Positions 52,337 to 64,000 are shown, counted from the stretch's first letter. The stretch: DNA of 64,000 nucleotides from Ecdyonurus torrentis (GCA_949318235.1 OX439129.1:34819027-34883026), one strand, 5' to 3'. Notes: generated by a model not told the origin, from the letters alone. A program made the numbers and translations.

Positions 52337-52644
52337 ACGTAATATTAAAAATATTGATTATGCATTGAATAAATTAATAAAAATACAAAACTGTATAATA
52401 AAAAGAGACATAAGGTTATAAAAATATTATAAGAATATTATTATATATTTTTTTAAATATAAGTTGATGTTTAGCATACCGAATGAAGTTGACGTAAATT
52501 AAAAAATATATAAAAAGAAAATAATAATAATATCTACCACATAATGCAAATCTTGTAACCAGTTAATATTATTTTAATTTTATGCCAAAGGGAGAGAAAA
52601 TTTATTGTCATGAATATTCAAAAAATTGTGATCAAGTAAAAGAC

Positions 52645-52708
52645 TCTTCTTCATCTTCTTTTTCTCCTACTCCTCTTCTTCCTCCTCCTCCTCCTCCTCC
52701 TTCTTCTT
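52645..52708. repeat. Pyrimidine-rich (CTT/CTC)n repeat
   Basis: TCTTC units grading into seven CTC triplets and back to CTT; a polypurine-polypyrimidine mirror tract. Confidence 0.8.
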
Positions 52709-52988
52709 ATATAACTGGTGATATTAAACATTATTATAAGTTAGAGTAAAACTTTTGGAAAAGCAAGCAAGCAAGCTATATAGCAAGCAGGTATTGAATA
52801 TTACATTTATATAATAATATACTGATATTATGGTTATCTTTCCTGACCCAGCACCTTTCTCTTCCCTAAACTAATATTGCATTTTCTTATTCATATTCTT
52901 ATATTTTCTTCCCCCTTACTTCTATTTCAGACAAATAGAATATCAAATGAATGCGTCGCTAGGGATTTTTTTTAAGACCTGTTGAAAA

Positions 52989-52995
<7 letters not shown>

Positions 52996-53060
<65 letters not shown>
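52996..53060. repeat. (GA)n microsatellite
   Basis: About 65 bases of uninterrupted GA. Confidence 0.95.
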
Positions 53061-53063
<3 letters not shown>

Positions 53064-53954
53064 AAAAAACATGAAACCAATTTCGTAGTAACAAATAACA
53101 ATGTTTGATATGATATGCAATATGAGGCTATATCTTATGACTTTTAAATTTTGTTTCTTGGCGTCGCATTTTGCCTTCTTGACCCTAAGTTTGTATATAT
53201 TTGCATGCCGCCTAGCCAAACTGAATAAGAGAGAAGAGAAAGAAAGAACTTCATGCATACATTCATGTATTTTAGTTTTTTTTTCTATAAAAAACACTAT
53301 AATATATAACAAAAGTAGCCACCTTCATAGAAAGAAAAAGAAAAGAAAGATTTGATAACAAAATAAATATAAATAAATAAAAAGTTGCACACCTAAAGTT
53401 TTTTTTTTTTTTTTTTTTTTTTTTGTCTACATAAGGTCAGAATAAAGAAGAATGAATATTATAATACCATGATAAAATAATTCATCCATTTTTTATGGTT
53501 TAAATTTAAATAAAACATTTTTTTTATATAATCTAAAAACAAAATCCATATAAATTAGATAAAATAATGATTTTTTTTTTTTTACTATCATAGATTATAT
53601 AGAACTATATTAATTATAAAATAAAATTATTAATTACATTAACAATAATGAAGTCTAATGATTCATTCATCAAACAATACATTAGGGAATAGGTAAATGT
53701 AGAAATTTATTTATATAACAATAATAAAAGTATATAATGTATTATTATGACTATTGGAGTATATTATAGTATTATATACATAGCTATAAGTATAAAAGTA
53801 ACATCTATGGGATTTGAAGTGGACGCTTTTTTTTTTTTTTTTTTTGCTTATTATTGCCTCCACTTTTGCAGTCGAGTTGAGGGTGAAACTTGCTAATCCC
53901 GAGCACAAACTGCAACCGCTCAAGAGCAAGGAAAACATACTCAGATTCTATATG

Positions 53955-54078
53955 CTTGCTTGCTTGCTTGCTTACTTACTTACTTCGCGGTCCGCGAGGT
54001 CATAGTTTATACTGTTCAACTTCAATGTTGACCGTACGGACTTGCTGTAAAAATTCAATGCTTATCGTACGACTTAAC
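53955..54078. repeat. TTGC/TTAC tetranucleotides and a 33-base direct duplication
   Basis: (CTTG)n shades into (CTTA)n at 53955-53983, followed by the palindromic TCGCGGTCCGCGA near 53985-53997. Two similar units follow, TTCAATGTTGACCGTACGGA (from 54021) and TTCAATGCTTATCGTACGA (from 54054). Confidence 0.7.
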
Positions 54079-54144
54079 TTCTTCTCATATTATACTGTAT
54101 GTGTATATACATACATATATATTATGTGTGTGTGTTACTCAATG

Positions 54145-54175
<31 letters not shown>

Positions 54176-54405
54176 CGTTAATATAATCTTTATTTTAAAA
54201 CATTTATTGTATATGTATAATGTTCACTATTTATATATATTTTAAGAGAGCAAAAAGCAAAAGGGGATTTGTACGTTATTCTTTTGTTTAGTGAAGCAAT
54301 CCCAGGTATTTAGTCAAGTCATATCCCAGAGGCGGCAAAGACTCTATTCAGATGGTACAAAGGATTGTAAAACGGGCAATACAAAAATATTAAGCTCAAT
54401 GCTAT

Positions 54406-54409
<4 letters not shown>

Positions 54410-54483
<74 letters not shown>
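54410..54483. repeat. (CT)n microsatellite
   Basis: About 74 bases of uninterrupted CT. Confidence 0.95.
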
Positions 54484-54486
<3 letters not shown>

Positions 54487-55309
54487 TTATTCACCCTCTT
54501 TTTTTATATTATATGTATGTATGTATATCCTTTCCCGTATTCTTTTTTTCTGGAATATAATTAGCTTCATGTATAGAAAGGGTTAATCTAATACTTTTTA
54601 TTTAATCAAATTTTCACCATAGATGTTAAAAACGTTGTTTTATGTGAGGTTTTACATAAACAATTCAGTTTTTTTATACATTTAAGACTGTTTTAGTTTT
54701 TTTTTTTTTAAAGCTTAGTTTTCAATACAAAAAAAAATGTAACTTTAAAAAAAAAATTAATACATAAAGTTTATGTTTTGATCGTTTCAATATATTTATG
54801 TGTGTAACATAGCAACATCTCTTTATTTAATGAAAAATTTAATTCAAAAAGAACATTTATATATATATATATATATAAAAATATACAATAACAAGGCCTT
54901 TTTTAATATAATATTAGAAGTTTAAATTTTTTTTTTTGTGTATTATTATTGTTAAAATTTATCATTTAATTATCTAAAAAGCTAGTTCCCTCATAACTGA
55001 TTTATTTTCATATTTTATTTTAATCCTTTATATTATTATACATATACAACAACAAAAAAATATATATATATATAACATATTAAAAATGGTTATTATTCTC
55101 TCTTCTTTCGTTTTTCGGTTACAAAATTTTGTATTTATTATCTATCATCATATTCAAGCTCACCTCACTTCACTTGATCCGAATAAAGCTTTTTCGTTCA
55201 TATTATTCTTTTTCTATATATATGTATAAATTTATATTATATATATATTTTATATGGTGTACAATAAAATACATGGAAATTAACGTGCAGGGCAGATTAT
55301 TTCTGTGCT

Positions 55310-55450
55310 GATTAACCTGTGCGATTATGTTTATCGCTGCGCACCAGCAGTAGCATTAGCGTCCACTCAGAGGCTTACGTTCTTCAATCCTCTGTTGCGC
55401 CCGCTTATTTTCCCATTGCGCGATGTTTTGTTATACATTATGTGATGGGG
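55310..55450. promoter_or_regulatory. Complex island in intron 2
   Basis: Contains GATTATGTTTATCGCTGCGC, AGCATTAGCGTCCACTCAG and GTTGCGCCCGCTTATTTTCC. CpG-rich in an A+T background; candidate conserved non-coding element. Confidence 0.3.
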
Positions 55451-55639
55451 GGGGGGGGGGCATTTTTCAATTAGCATGCATCCTCCACTGTATAATATAT
55501 TGACGTTTTTTTATATATATATTGAACCGATATGATACATCTATGAACTATTCTTTTTCTAACTTCAATTATATACTTTTATTATTATAAATATAAAATA
55601 ATATAAATTATTCAGTTTTATCCCCTCCCCCCCCCCCCC
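55447..55639. repeat. Opposed G14 and C13 homopolymers
   Basis: G14 at 55447-55460 and C13 at 55627-55639, the only long G or C runs in the window. They are complementary and 166 bases apart. Confidence 0.9.
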
Positions 55640-56010
55640 AGGTTTATTTTTATCGTTACTCGGAGACTTTTTTTTTGCATATTCATATATATTTTTTTAA
55701 TCAAAATTTAAAGTTAATTATACCAAATATATACACAAGTTTTTGCATTATACAGGTTTTTTTTAACTTACAAAGTCTGTTTTATAATGCGTATTTTTTT
55801 TTTATATATATATTTTTTTTCCATTACAACAACCCAATTAAATCACATTAAAACGAACACTTTGAAGATTACAAATAAAAAAAGCTTATTTTTATTACAT
55901 TTGAGTGCAATCAATAATGAGAATTGTGTGTCTCCTCTTTCTCTTTCACACACAAAAGCAGAGAGATTTGTACAGGAATATTCATGACAAGAAGGGAAAA
56001 GAGGGAGGAC

Positions 56011-56015
<5 letters not shown>

Positions 56016-56086
<71 letters not shown>
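56016..56086. repeat. (GA)n microsatellite
   Basis: About 70 bases of uninterrupted GA. Confidence 0.95.
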
Positions 56087-56090
<4 letters not shown>

Positions 56091-56819
56091 TTCAATCATA
56101 GAAGAATGCCTGATAGATCTTTATAATGCTACTGGACAATATATTATCATAAATGCGTCTTCCGTATATAAGTCTTATTTTAACGTAATTTGATTTATTA
56201 ACTTTTTTTTTCTTCTTCTTTTCTCTTCTTCTATATTTTATAATATATAGGGTGTAAAAATGAGGTTTGAGATTTTATTGTTATTAATTGAGTTTGCGTG
56301 TTGAGTATGCATTATTTTCATATAAAATTTCGTTGAATTTATATATTGGAAATCATATAAAAAGATAAAGTCAACATAAATCTTAATTACTATTCATATA
56401 ATATAAAAAATATATATATAATTTCTTGTTAGTTTTAATGTTTAAAATAATAAATTATAGTTTGTTTTTTTTGCCTCTCTGTAACTTTTTATTCAAACAA
56501 TTATCAGAATTAGTCGATGCTGGTTTTTGTGGATATATATATAAAAAATGAACTGGAAAAAAAAAATGAAGAAATATGACTTCATAAAAGTAGGAATATT
56601 AAATAAATATTTATTTCTTGTGTATTCTTATCCTTGACTTTTATTTATTTTTTCTACTTTTTATTTGTTACTTCTTTTTTTTATTATTATTTTCAAAAGT
56701 TTTCATTTTAATTATTAACTAACCTTTTTTTATGATACGAAATATATATATTTTTTAAGATTACATTGTTGTAAAATATTTTTTTTACATATATATATTT
56801 TTATTTCCAACTATAAATC

Positions 56820-56960
56820 TTTTTATTGCAGTTTTGAATATGGAGGACTGCGGAGGGTATTCTTGTTTGTGTTTGCTTCACAGCGCTATGAATAATTGAA
56901 TCATGAAAGAGTCATTACGTTCCGCGCCGCGTTACGTCCTATATAACACCTTACAAAATT
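56820..56960. promoter_or_regulatory. Complex patch after an acceptor-like site
   Basis: TTTTTATTGCAG ends at 56831. It is followed by ATG at 56840 opening 19 codons (MEDCGGYSCLCLLHSAMNN) to TGA at 56897-56899, then CpG-rich CGTTCCGCGCCGCGTTACG. No donor was found. A small exon is possible but more likely this is a non-coding island. Confidence 0.2.
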
Positions 56961-57572
56961 AAAGACAGGGACATTGTTGTAGCGTTGTTATATTTAACAA
57001 CTTTAAACTACATCATACAGGCTTTCTCTATTTCTTTGTGAAAACAAAATACATAAACATCTTTGAGAAAAAAAAATCAATGTTGTATGATCTAGAAATA
57101 TTTTGGATGCAAAAAAACAATATTATATAGAAATTAGAAGAATTTTTAGTAAAAAATGGTGGTTGCGCCTTTTGAGTTTTTTACTTGCTTTACAATCTAC
57201 TTTCAGTTTGCATAATATTTTATTCCTACTTGTAGCCTCAGGTAATGCTCTAGGCAGTAACAAATTTTGTAAATTTACAGTAGATTGTTGTGCGGAAAGC
57301 CTATGAGCGAAAATTGCAGGCGCACTTTTATACAGTCTATTTTATGCAAATTCTAAAATAAAACTTTCCGTCAAAGTTTAAATATTACAAAATTGTTTTC
57401 ATTTTAATTTTTGATATATTAATTAAAAATATATATTCATTCACAATTTTTTTTATTTAAAGTTATATATCATGAACTATATACAGTATAGAACTGTTAG
57501 AAAATTTTATACATTCAAACCTTCATAACCTTTGTAAATAATTCAATTAATAATGATTTAAAGTTTTATAAG

Positions 57573-57607
<35 letters not shown>

Positions 57608-57699
57608 CAATCGATGGTTTTGTTATTATTATTATAATTATGAAACTTATACTTAGTTACTATATAGCGTATAATAATAATATATAAAGTGTTCTATAT

Positions 57700-57965
57700 A
57701 AAATAATGTGGTTGGTTGCTGGGTGGTCGTTCGTTCGTTCAGTTCGTTCGTTGGTTCGTGGTGGCTGTGAGTTACTTGCTTGCTTGCTGCTTCTCGCGTA
57801 GTGTTACGCGGGGAGGAGACATTAATATTGCGAAATGAAGCTCATTTGCATTTAAATAAGGTGAGCGGCTAATCACACCCAAGCTTAGATAATAATGAAT
57901 AACTGTGCGTTAATTTGGTGCAGAGCCTGAGCAAGCTACACAGTAGGCCCCGGGCAGCCACACTG
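57700..57965. promoter_or_regulatory. Candidate autoregulatory enhancer with a perfect octamer
   Basis: Begins with (TTCG)n at 57727-57763 and (CTTG)n near 57776-57787, then complex sequence. A perfect POU octamer ATTTGCAT at 57844-57851 sits in GAAGCTCATTTGCATTTAAA. GCGGCTAATCACACCCAAGC and GAATAACTGTGCGTTAATTT add homeodomain cores. An octamer in the gene's own intron is suggestive of autoregulation. Confidence 0.4.
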
Positions 57966-58221
57966 CGTACTTTATTGATGACCAAAACTCAGCGAGTCCC
58001 TCTCTTTTCTCACTCTCTCACTCTCTCTATTCTCTCTCACATCAAAATAAGAAACTTATCTAACAATGTACAGTATATAACAACGAGAGATGTTATATCA
58101 AACTCTATTATATTATTATACTTGTGGAATTATATTAACAATGAAGTCTACGAATATATTATTGTTTTGTTTTACGTATATAAGTACTATAATATATACA
58201 CCTGTGGTACATACTTATATT

Positions 58222-58223
<2 letters not shown>

Positions 58224-58266
<43 letters not shown>
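58224..58266. repeat. T43 homopolymer
   Basis: An unbroken run of 43 T. No poly(A) signal was seen on the complementary strand just outside it. Confidence 0.95.
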
Positions 58267-58270
<4 letters not shown>

Positions 58271-58299
58271 AATATAAAATCTTTAAATATAATAGTTTA

Positions 58300-60223
58300 A
58301 ATTTATAGCTGTTTAATTGTATTGGATATTTTACTAACTAATTTTGACTCTAAAAATTGCTTGAGACGTCTTGGAGTTAATTTTTAATAACAAATATTTA
58401 TAAAAAGTTAGCAAAAAGATACTCCTCTTTTGAAATGGCCACAGAAAAGCCTAAATCAAATTGATGTCTTCAGATACTGAATTTAATTTTTTTTCTTCCC
58501 TTTATTGAATCTTATGATTTTGTCAGCTAACGCAACCCCCTCCCCCTCCCCCAAATAATTATTTGGGTACAGATTTTTTTTAGCACTTTTACTTGATCAT
58601 TAATTAAAAAAAATCGCAAGTCTAAAAAAACAAGGCTGATGTTTTTGAATAAAAATAAAGGAGACAGAAAAGATTATAAAATGAAATGAAGAATTTAAAT
58701 TTGCGTAAGAAAAAGTAATTTATTTGCCGTGTGACAGAAACTGTTGGACACCACCTTACGAAAACAACACAAACACAAGGACGCGTTCTCAGATATTAAT
58801 ATTATTATAAATTATACTCTAAAGCTATTATAAGAGCCTGTGCGCAGAAAATGGAATAAATTAACATTTATAATATTTAATTATAATCATATTGAAATAT
58901 ACATAAAATAAATGTCTTTTTTTTTAAATTATATTTTTAATTAATATGCAATAAAGTCGTTTAACTTGGTAATAATTACTTTAAAATAAAAAGAAGTGCA
59001 TAATTAAGTATGATGATTACTTTATTTTAATAATAATAATGTATTTTAAAGAATAAAATTATAATCAAATTGCATGTTATAATATATAATAAAAAATTGT
59101 AATTCTCGGAGCACATAAATCTTCATATTTGGATAATAACTGAGAGAGAGAGAGAGAGAGCTTATAGACTAGACGATAGTTTGCATTAATTAGTCAGTAA
59201 GTTATTGAGTTAATTCAAATTCAAATTCATATTTCTTTTTATAATAATGGTTGCTATACATACGCTTCATTATTACACATATTAATCATTATATTGTATA
59301 CACAATTTTTTATAATATTTGATAATAAGATTAAGATCATAAGTAAATATTTGGACAAACCTGCCGTCCGTTTTTCTATTTTTTAAATATGCAATCTTCT
59401 CGATACAAATTAAAAGCATGAGTTAAATTGACTTCAAATTAAGATTTCATTTTAAAAACACATATTACATTAAAAAATAACGATTGACTTTGATGATATA
59501 GGAATATAGTACTTTATGGCACAATGAGAATCCATCACCGATATCGGGTCTTTTCTGTAAGATTTTTCTCGTCGATAGAATGAACAAGTTTGCATGGAAA
59601 TCAGACATCTGATGAAACATAGGAAGGCGTTATTGAACACAAAATTCAAATAAACTATTCCATTAAAAACAATCATTGTCATATTTTTCAGAACAATTTT
59701 ATTCATATAGCACAAATATTATCATTTTTTTTTCTTTCTTAAAAAGATATGAAAATAATAATTTGAGGAAAGATATATTAATACTAAGAAATTACATTAA
59801 AATTTTAATTTTATGATTTAATATTTTTACACCTATATATTTTGTGTAAAGTTATACAAATTTACTTGATTAAATATACATTTTAATTAGTTATATATAC
59901 GTACTTATAAGTTAAACGTGATATGTTTTCCATGTTGAAGCCATATATATTATAATATACTATGTCCAGCCCAGGTATGAAAATTAAACATAATGATTAT
60001 ACATGACGTGGTAGCAGGAAAAAAAAAAAAAGTATATATATTCACTGAACCTCAGTAGCTCAATAAACACGTATGAAGTCATATATTTTAATTTTATATT
60101 TTTATATTTGCTGTGTTTAAAAAAAAAAGTATATATATATATATATATATATAATTTTTTATATTATTTAATACAATTTTTTTAAATTATTATTTGAAGC
60201 GTTCACATTATGAGTTAGCCAGT

Positions 60224-60315
<92 letters not shown>

Positions 60316-61800
60316 TATATAAAGTCCATTTGCCATCATGTGTGTGCAATGCATATATATACACACACTCTTGTAGCCATGGAGCAGACCCTCGTTGCAA
60401 AAACCCATTGAAACGACGACAAGTGGTGTAACTCCTCATTTTATCCACACTCCAGTAAAATCGAACACTACAAGGCTTTCATTTCATATAAATGTGTAAC
60501 GAAGCGTGAAAAAACGTACTTTTTTATTATTAGTGGCATTTTTATAATGTGAGATATACATGTTATATATATTATTATATATATTATATTAAACGTACAA
60601 TGTATATAATATGTGAGCATTGAAATTCTGTCCAGCGAGCATATATATAAAAATTAACTTTAAAATAATAATAATAAAAATGAAAAAAATTGTTACACTA
60701 TTTTTCATTTTTATTTTTTTTATTTTACAAATCCAAATTTTTCTCTCGTGGTAATTTTTTATTACATTATAAATATATATATATATATAAAGAAGGGTGT
60801 GTAGTTTGAAATAAAATAAAAGAGCTCTCTGACATATATTAATATACGGTAATGTTAACCGTGCCAACTGCCGCCCTCCTATATAGTATGTGTAGTAGCT
60901 TTTTCTAAGCGTTCGCTCATTCACCAGATTACATGGACGTTTCGATTTAGAACTCATCCCTCCACATTATTTCCTCTTAATCCGCGAGCACACCACGTCG
61001 AGGTGGGTGTAAGAGGCGATTATATTTATTTCCTCATTTTTATGATTGGATTGTGTAAAAAAAAAAAAAAAAAAAAATGATAACACAAAATGATCGTAAA
61101 GAGTACCACATATACATACGATTATTTCTACCACCATAACTCGTAATTTTCTCTTTTAACAAATTTAGTATCTCTCTTTATATTATATAATAAAAATTAT
61201 AGACTTTATATTTAGAGTGAATTGAATGTCATATTTTCATATTATATATCTTATTATTAACTAAAAAAAAAATGAAAAAAAAAAAAAAAAAAAAAAACTT
61301 ACGTATGTGAAATAAATTTTTATTATTAGATAACATTTTTTTTTAATTATAAAAAATATCATTGTTCTTATTGAAGATTATATAAAAGTATGACAATTAT
61401 ATAGAAACACTCTAACTTTATTTTCTGGATTATCTCTCTCTATATTACGAATTTCAAAATACTAAATCTAAATTTATAAACAATAATTTTCAAGTATAAT
61501 TACTGCAATGATAATAACTTAATCAATACATTTTTTTTATAATAATAATAAAAATATATACTATTTTACTTTTATTAATGAAAATATAACTTTTGATAAA
61601 AAGTTATTGGACAGATTTTATAGTTATAGATGTATTTTAAATCTAATAAATTTTCGGTTATATATTTATTTAAAATTACAATTATTGATAAAAGTGAAAA
61701 GCAAAGTATATAATATATATAAAGTTAAAACATAAAAACATTACATATACTTAAATACTCTACATGTATGGAGGTTGGTAATTGTATTTATTTTTCAAAT
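58300..61800. other. A+T-rich intronic desert
   Basis: Contains (AT)n at 60227-60313, a complex patch at 60315-60430 (CATGGAGCAGACCCTCGTTG) and another at 60840-61020 (CCGTGCCAACTGCCGCCCTC and GCACACCACGTCGAGGTGGG). 59480-59715 is less repetitive but has no recognisable family. Confidence 0.55.
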
Positions 61801-61825
61801 TACGGAATAAGTTAGTAAACTCCTG

Positions 61826-61860
61826 ATTAGCTAATTTGCATATTATCATCATGTATAGCC
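61826..61860. promoter_or_regulatory. POU octamer site beside the longest CT tract
   Basis: ATTTGCAT at 61834-61841 within GATTAGCTAATTTGCATATT; the 14-base core AGCTAATTTGCATA also occurs around 1140-1151. It lies less than 1 kb before the second coding exon. Confidence 0.3.
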
Positions 61861-61918
61861 TTCAACTTTACAGAAAACGAATCACATTATAACTTAATTG
61901 CAGTAGAAATCTTGTGTT

Positions 61919-62080
<162 letters not shown>

Positions 62081-62806
62081 TCACTACTTTGTCTTTTGTA
62101 TATATTAATATTATAGCTACTGCATTAGTAAGTAGTTTAGTAGCAAAACTTCTTAATTAATTTTTGCCGCTTTAAATCTATAGATATAATAAAAATGGAC
62201 AAAAAAATTATTATTATAATATAACTTTAATAAAAAGGCACATATTAGAAAATTTCCAGGTAGTCCGCAGGTGTAATAAATATAGCCAGCAAGATGATTG
62301 CAGGTTTCAAAATATTAGATTGAAGGGTGCGGTTGAGCGTGGATAAAAAAAAAACTTTTTAAATACACATCATCATAATGGGTTGGGCTCCTGTAATAAT
62401 AATAATAATAATGTGCTTTTTTTTTTTCTTTTAATTTTGATGGACGGTGAACGAGGATGTATTACATTTAGTTTCATGGGTATATTTTAGTTTGTTACTA
62501 CAATATATCAAGCAAAATATATCTACTTTATTTTTATGATAATTTTAATAATGATAATTAGATTATAATTAATCGTACGCAGAACAGAAACATTATTTTA
62601 GTAAGTTATATATATATATATATATATCTTTGTATGAGAGTGAGAGGAGGGGGAGGGAGGCAGGAGGCAGTAGGAAGAGATAGAAACACATATTATCATA
62701 GTAGTTATGTGATAAATTTACATACAATTGTACTATATATTTTGACAATATAAATTGGTGATAATATTTAATAATAAGTTGTTGTTTTTTTATCGTTTTG
62801 TTTCAG

Positions 62807-62957
62807 ATGCAAGATGCGGACAGCGCTCCATCCTCCCCACGTCGTGGTACCTCATCCTCCCAACCCAGTCCACCCCCTTCACAACAACCAAGCCTCGAGC
62901 TGGACGCAGCAAAGCTGGCCGCCACTCTTGCTGCACACGCGCACCTCAATGGATCAG
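62807..62957 (+). CDS. nub: Second coding exon of the POU2 gene (Ser/Pro/Gln-rich segment)
   Basis: The acceptor TTTGTTTCAG ends at 62806 and the donor GTAAAA starts at 62958. The exon reads MQDADSAPSSPRRGTSSSQP and then a Pro/Gln-rich run, followed by LELDAAKLAATLAAHAHLNG and S. It enters in phase 0, directly continuing the preceding exon's GAG codon, and leaves one base over. The first codon after the acceptor is ATG, so the exon could also supply the start of a shorter isoform. A low-complexity Ser/Pro/Gln stretch is typical of POU activator N-termini. No catalytic or DNA-binding motif lies here. Confidence 0.85.
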
Positions 62958-63078
62958 GTAAAATCAAACCCATGTTCATTAATTATTGTAAAAACAATTT
63001 AATTTATATATTTACAATTTAACAATTTATATATTTATGAAATTGAAATTTAAAAATATGATATTTCTAATGTTTCAG

Positions 63079-63228
63079 TAGCGGGTTTAGCCGGTTTAGC
63101 TGGTTTACAAAATGCACCGCTCAATTTAACAATGGGCTCACAACAAAACCTTCCACAATTAATATTGGCATCAGGGCAACTTGTACAGGGCATTCAGGGC
63201 GCCCAGTTACTTATCCCAACCTCTCAAG
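63079..63228 (+). CDS. nub: Third coding exon of the POU2 gene (conserved QGAQLLIP segment)
   Basis: The acceptor AATGTTTCAG and donor GTAAGC define a 150-base exon, entered and left in phase 1. It encodes VAGLAGLAGLQNAPLNLTMG and then SQQNLPQLILASGQLVQGIQ and GAQLLIPTSQ. This is the family-diagnostic block: a Gln- and Leu-rich transactivation segment resembling the insect Nubbin/Pdm region upstream of the POU-specific domain. A short VAGLAGLAGL repeat opens the exon. The flanking introns are only 121 and 76 bases, unlike the huge upstream intron. Confidence 0.9.
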
Positions 63229-63304
63229 GTAAGCGTTTGAAAAATATATCTCTTTAAATTTAATTCTTCATCATATATATAATCAAAATTTCATTTGTTT
63301 TTAG

Positions 63305-63496
63305 GCCTTGCGACCCAAACAATCCTTGCCATTCCCGTGAGCCAACCCCCTGGTACCGGTCATGCAGCAAGTTTGAGTGCACACGTGGCTGCCAGTCTGG
63401 CAAGTCACGTGTCAGGTCAGTCCGCGCCCCTCAACCTGCACAACATGACACAACCACTTCAAATTGCAGCAGCGGCGGCCGCGGCAGCGGGAAGTG
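63305..63496 (+). CDS. nub: Fourth coding exon of the POU2 gene (TQTILAIPVSQ segment, polyalanine)
   Basis: The acceptor CATTTGTTTTTAG and donor GTGAGT bound a 192-base exon in phase 1 at both ends. It encodes LATQTILAIPVSQPPGTGHA, an Ala/Ser/His stretch (ASLSAHVAASLASHVSGQ), SAPLNLHNMTQPLQI and an eight-alanine tract before GSG. The first part continues the conserved block of the preceding exon. APLNLH repeats the end of the first coding exon. The POU-specific domain would follow in exons outside the window. Confidence 0.9.
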
Positions 63497-63584
63497 GTGA
63501 GTAAAATAAATCATTTGGTTAACATTTAATTATTTGTAATTCAACACCATGAGAGCAATTATTATCAACAACACAAATTTGCAG

Positions 63585-63606
63585 GCATTCAAATCACCTC
63601 AGTTCG
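63585..63606 (+). CDS. nub: Possible 22-base micro-exon of the POU2 gene
   Basis: The acceptor-like CAAATTTGCAG is followed by 22 bases and GTAATG. The exon would enter with two bases completing the Gly codon left open by the preceding exon, read GIQITSV and leave CG. The implied introns are short (88 bases upstream), like the neighbours. Without splicing at 63607, the frame hits TAA two codons later. The phase fits, but the donor is not strong and I cannot check homologues. Confidence 0.3.
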
Positions 63607-64000
63607 GTAATGTTAGGATGTGTGCTGAGTAATACGATTTTTTCTTTCTTTTTAAATTATTTGCAATGCTTTTATACAAATATAAAATAATTTACTATTA
63701 ATTTGTTAAATTTGACAAAAATTTTCCAGGCTTATTAAAAAGATGTTAATTATAATAAAACAGGAAAACAATTAACTTATTAAAAGTCAATTTTTTTAGT
63801 ACCGGCAAGGAAATCTTACTATCTAAAATCAAAACTTCAATTTTTAACCATTTATTTGGCAACCACACTTAATGTTTATCGAAATCTATAATTCTAGAAT
63901 ATTGAAAATAAGGTCGTTGTATAGATCACTTTTATATATTGCTAAAATATTAAAATTTAGAGTATAGGGATATTATATTTTATGATATCTGGAGATATAT
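63607..64000 (+). other. Downstream intron sequence to the window edge
   Basis: A+T-rich sequence with no recognisable exon. An acceptor-like TTTTCCAG at 63722-63729 is followed by a frame that stops within seven codons in the required phase, so it is not used as a simple continuation. The POU-domain exons must lie to the right. Confidence 0.5.

Noticed and set aside
53814..54005. Open frame on the + strand with a partly complex peptide (ELRVKLANPEHKLQPL)
   Set aside because: The N-terminal part is a T-run translation and the C-terminal part is a (CTTG)n translation; no splice sites.
57103..57306. 67-codon frame with a hydrophobic, signal-like stretch (WWLRLLSFLLALQS)
   Set aside because: No family recognised, no promoter or splice context, and Phe/Leu/Ile-rich peptides are common chance products here. 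It would need expression evidence.
58224..58266. T43 run as a minus-strand retroposon poly(A)
   Set aside because: No AATAAA or variant at the expected distance on the complementary strand, and the adjacent sequence is simple A+T.
59470..59715. 81-codon minus-strand frame in a less repetitive stretch
   Set aside because: The peptide has no recognisable motif and no neighbouring exons. Possible TE remnant but not supportable.
63722..63760. Acceptor-like TTTTCCAG as the start of the next exon
   Set aside because: In the required phase the frame stops after six codons, and no donor restores it.

Overview
The window is very A+T-rich eukaryotic DNA (three-quarters or more A+T by eye). It is crowded with long (GA/CT)n, (AT)n and poly(A/T) tracts. 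The coding pieces are split by GT-AG introns and the few CpG-containing islands stand out sharply. This fits an insect. A parasitoid wasp is my guess from base composition and microsatellite load, but nothing in the window proves the taxon. I see no bacterial, organellar or viral gene set, no CRISPR array, and no tRNA or rRNA gene.

The only gene I can support is the 5' part of a class 2 POU transcription factor gene of the nubbin/pdm type, on the + strand and running off the right edge. A GC-richer promoter-like island lies at about 17340-18080, with a probable non-coding first exon ending in a donor after 17721. The first coding exon is 24403-24647, with Met at 24501. After an intron of about 38 kb come three closely spaced exons: 62807-62957, 63079-63228 and 63305-63496. 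Their phases (0, 1, 1) join into one continuous frame of 213 codons plus one base. A possible 22-base micro-exon follows at 63585-63606. The protein so far is Ala-, Ser-, Pro- and Gln-rich, with an exon pair reading QLVQGIQGAQLLIPTSQG and TQTILAIPVSQ, which I recognise from insect POU2 N-terminal regions. The POU-specific domain and homeodomain lie beyond the window.

Region by region: 1-17339 is upstream sequence with repeats, three miniature inverted-repeat transposons (3012-3347, 12175-12511, about 15041-15246) and a few complex islands. 17340-18080 is the promoter island. 17722-24402 is intron 1. 24648-62806 is the giant intron 2, an A+T desert with some 15 islands of unique, CpG-containing sequence that I read as candidate cis-regulatory modules. 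62807-63606 is the exon cluster, followed by unresolved intron to 64000.

The points most worth testing are: an apparent excess of TGACGTCA palindromes; POU octamers inside several islands of a POU gene, which suggests autoregulation; a three-fold APLNL peptide motif spread over three exons; an exon that begins exactly with ATG after its acceptor; a fold-back TTAA element; and a retroposon-like poly(A) end at 52119-52174. I found no convincing novel enzymatic or defence system.
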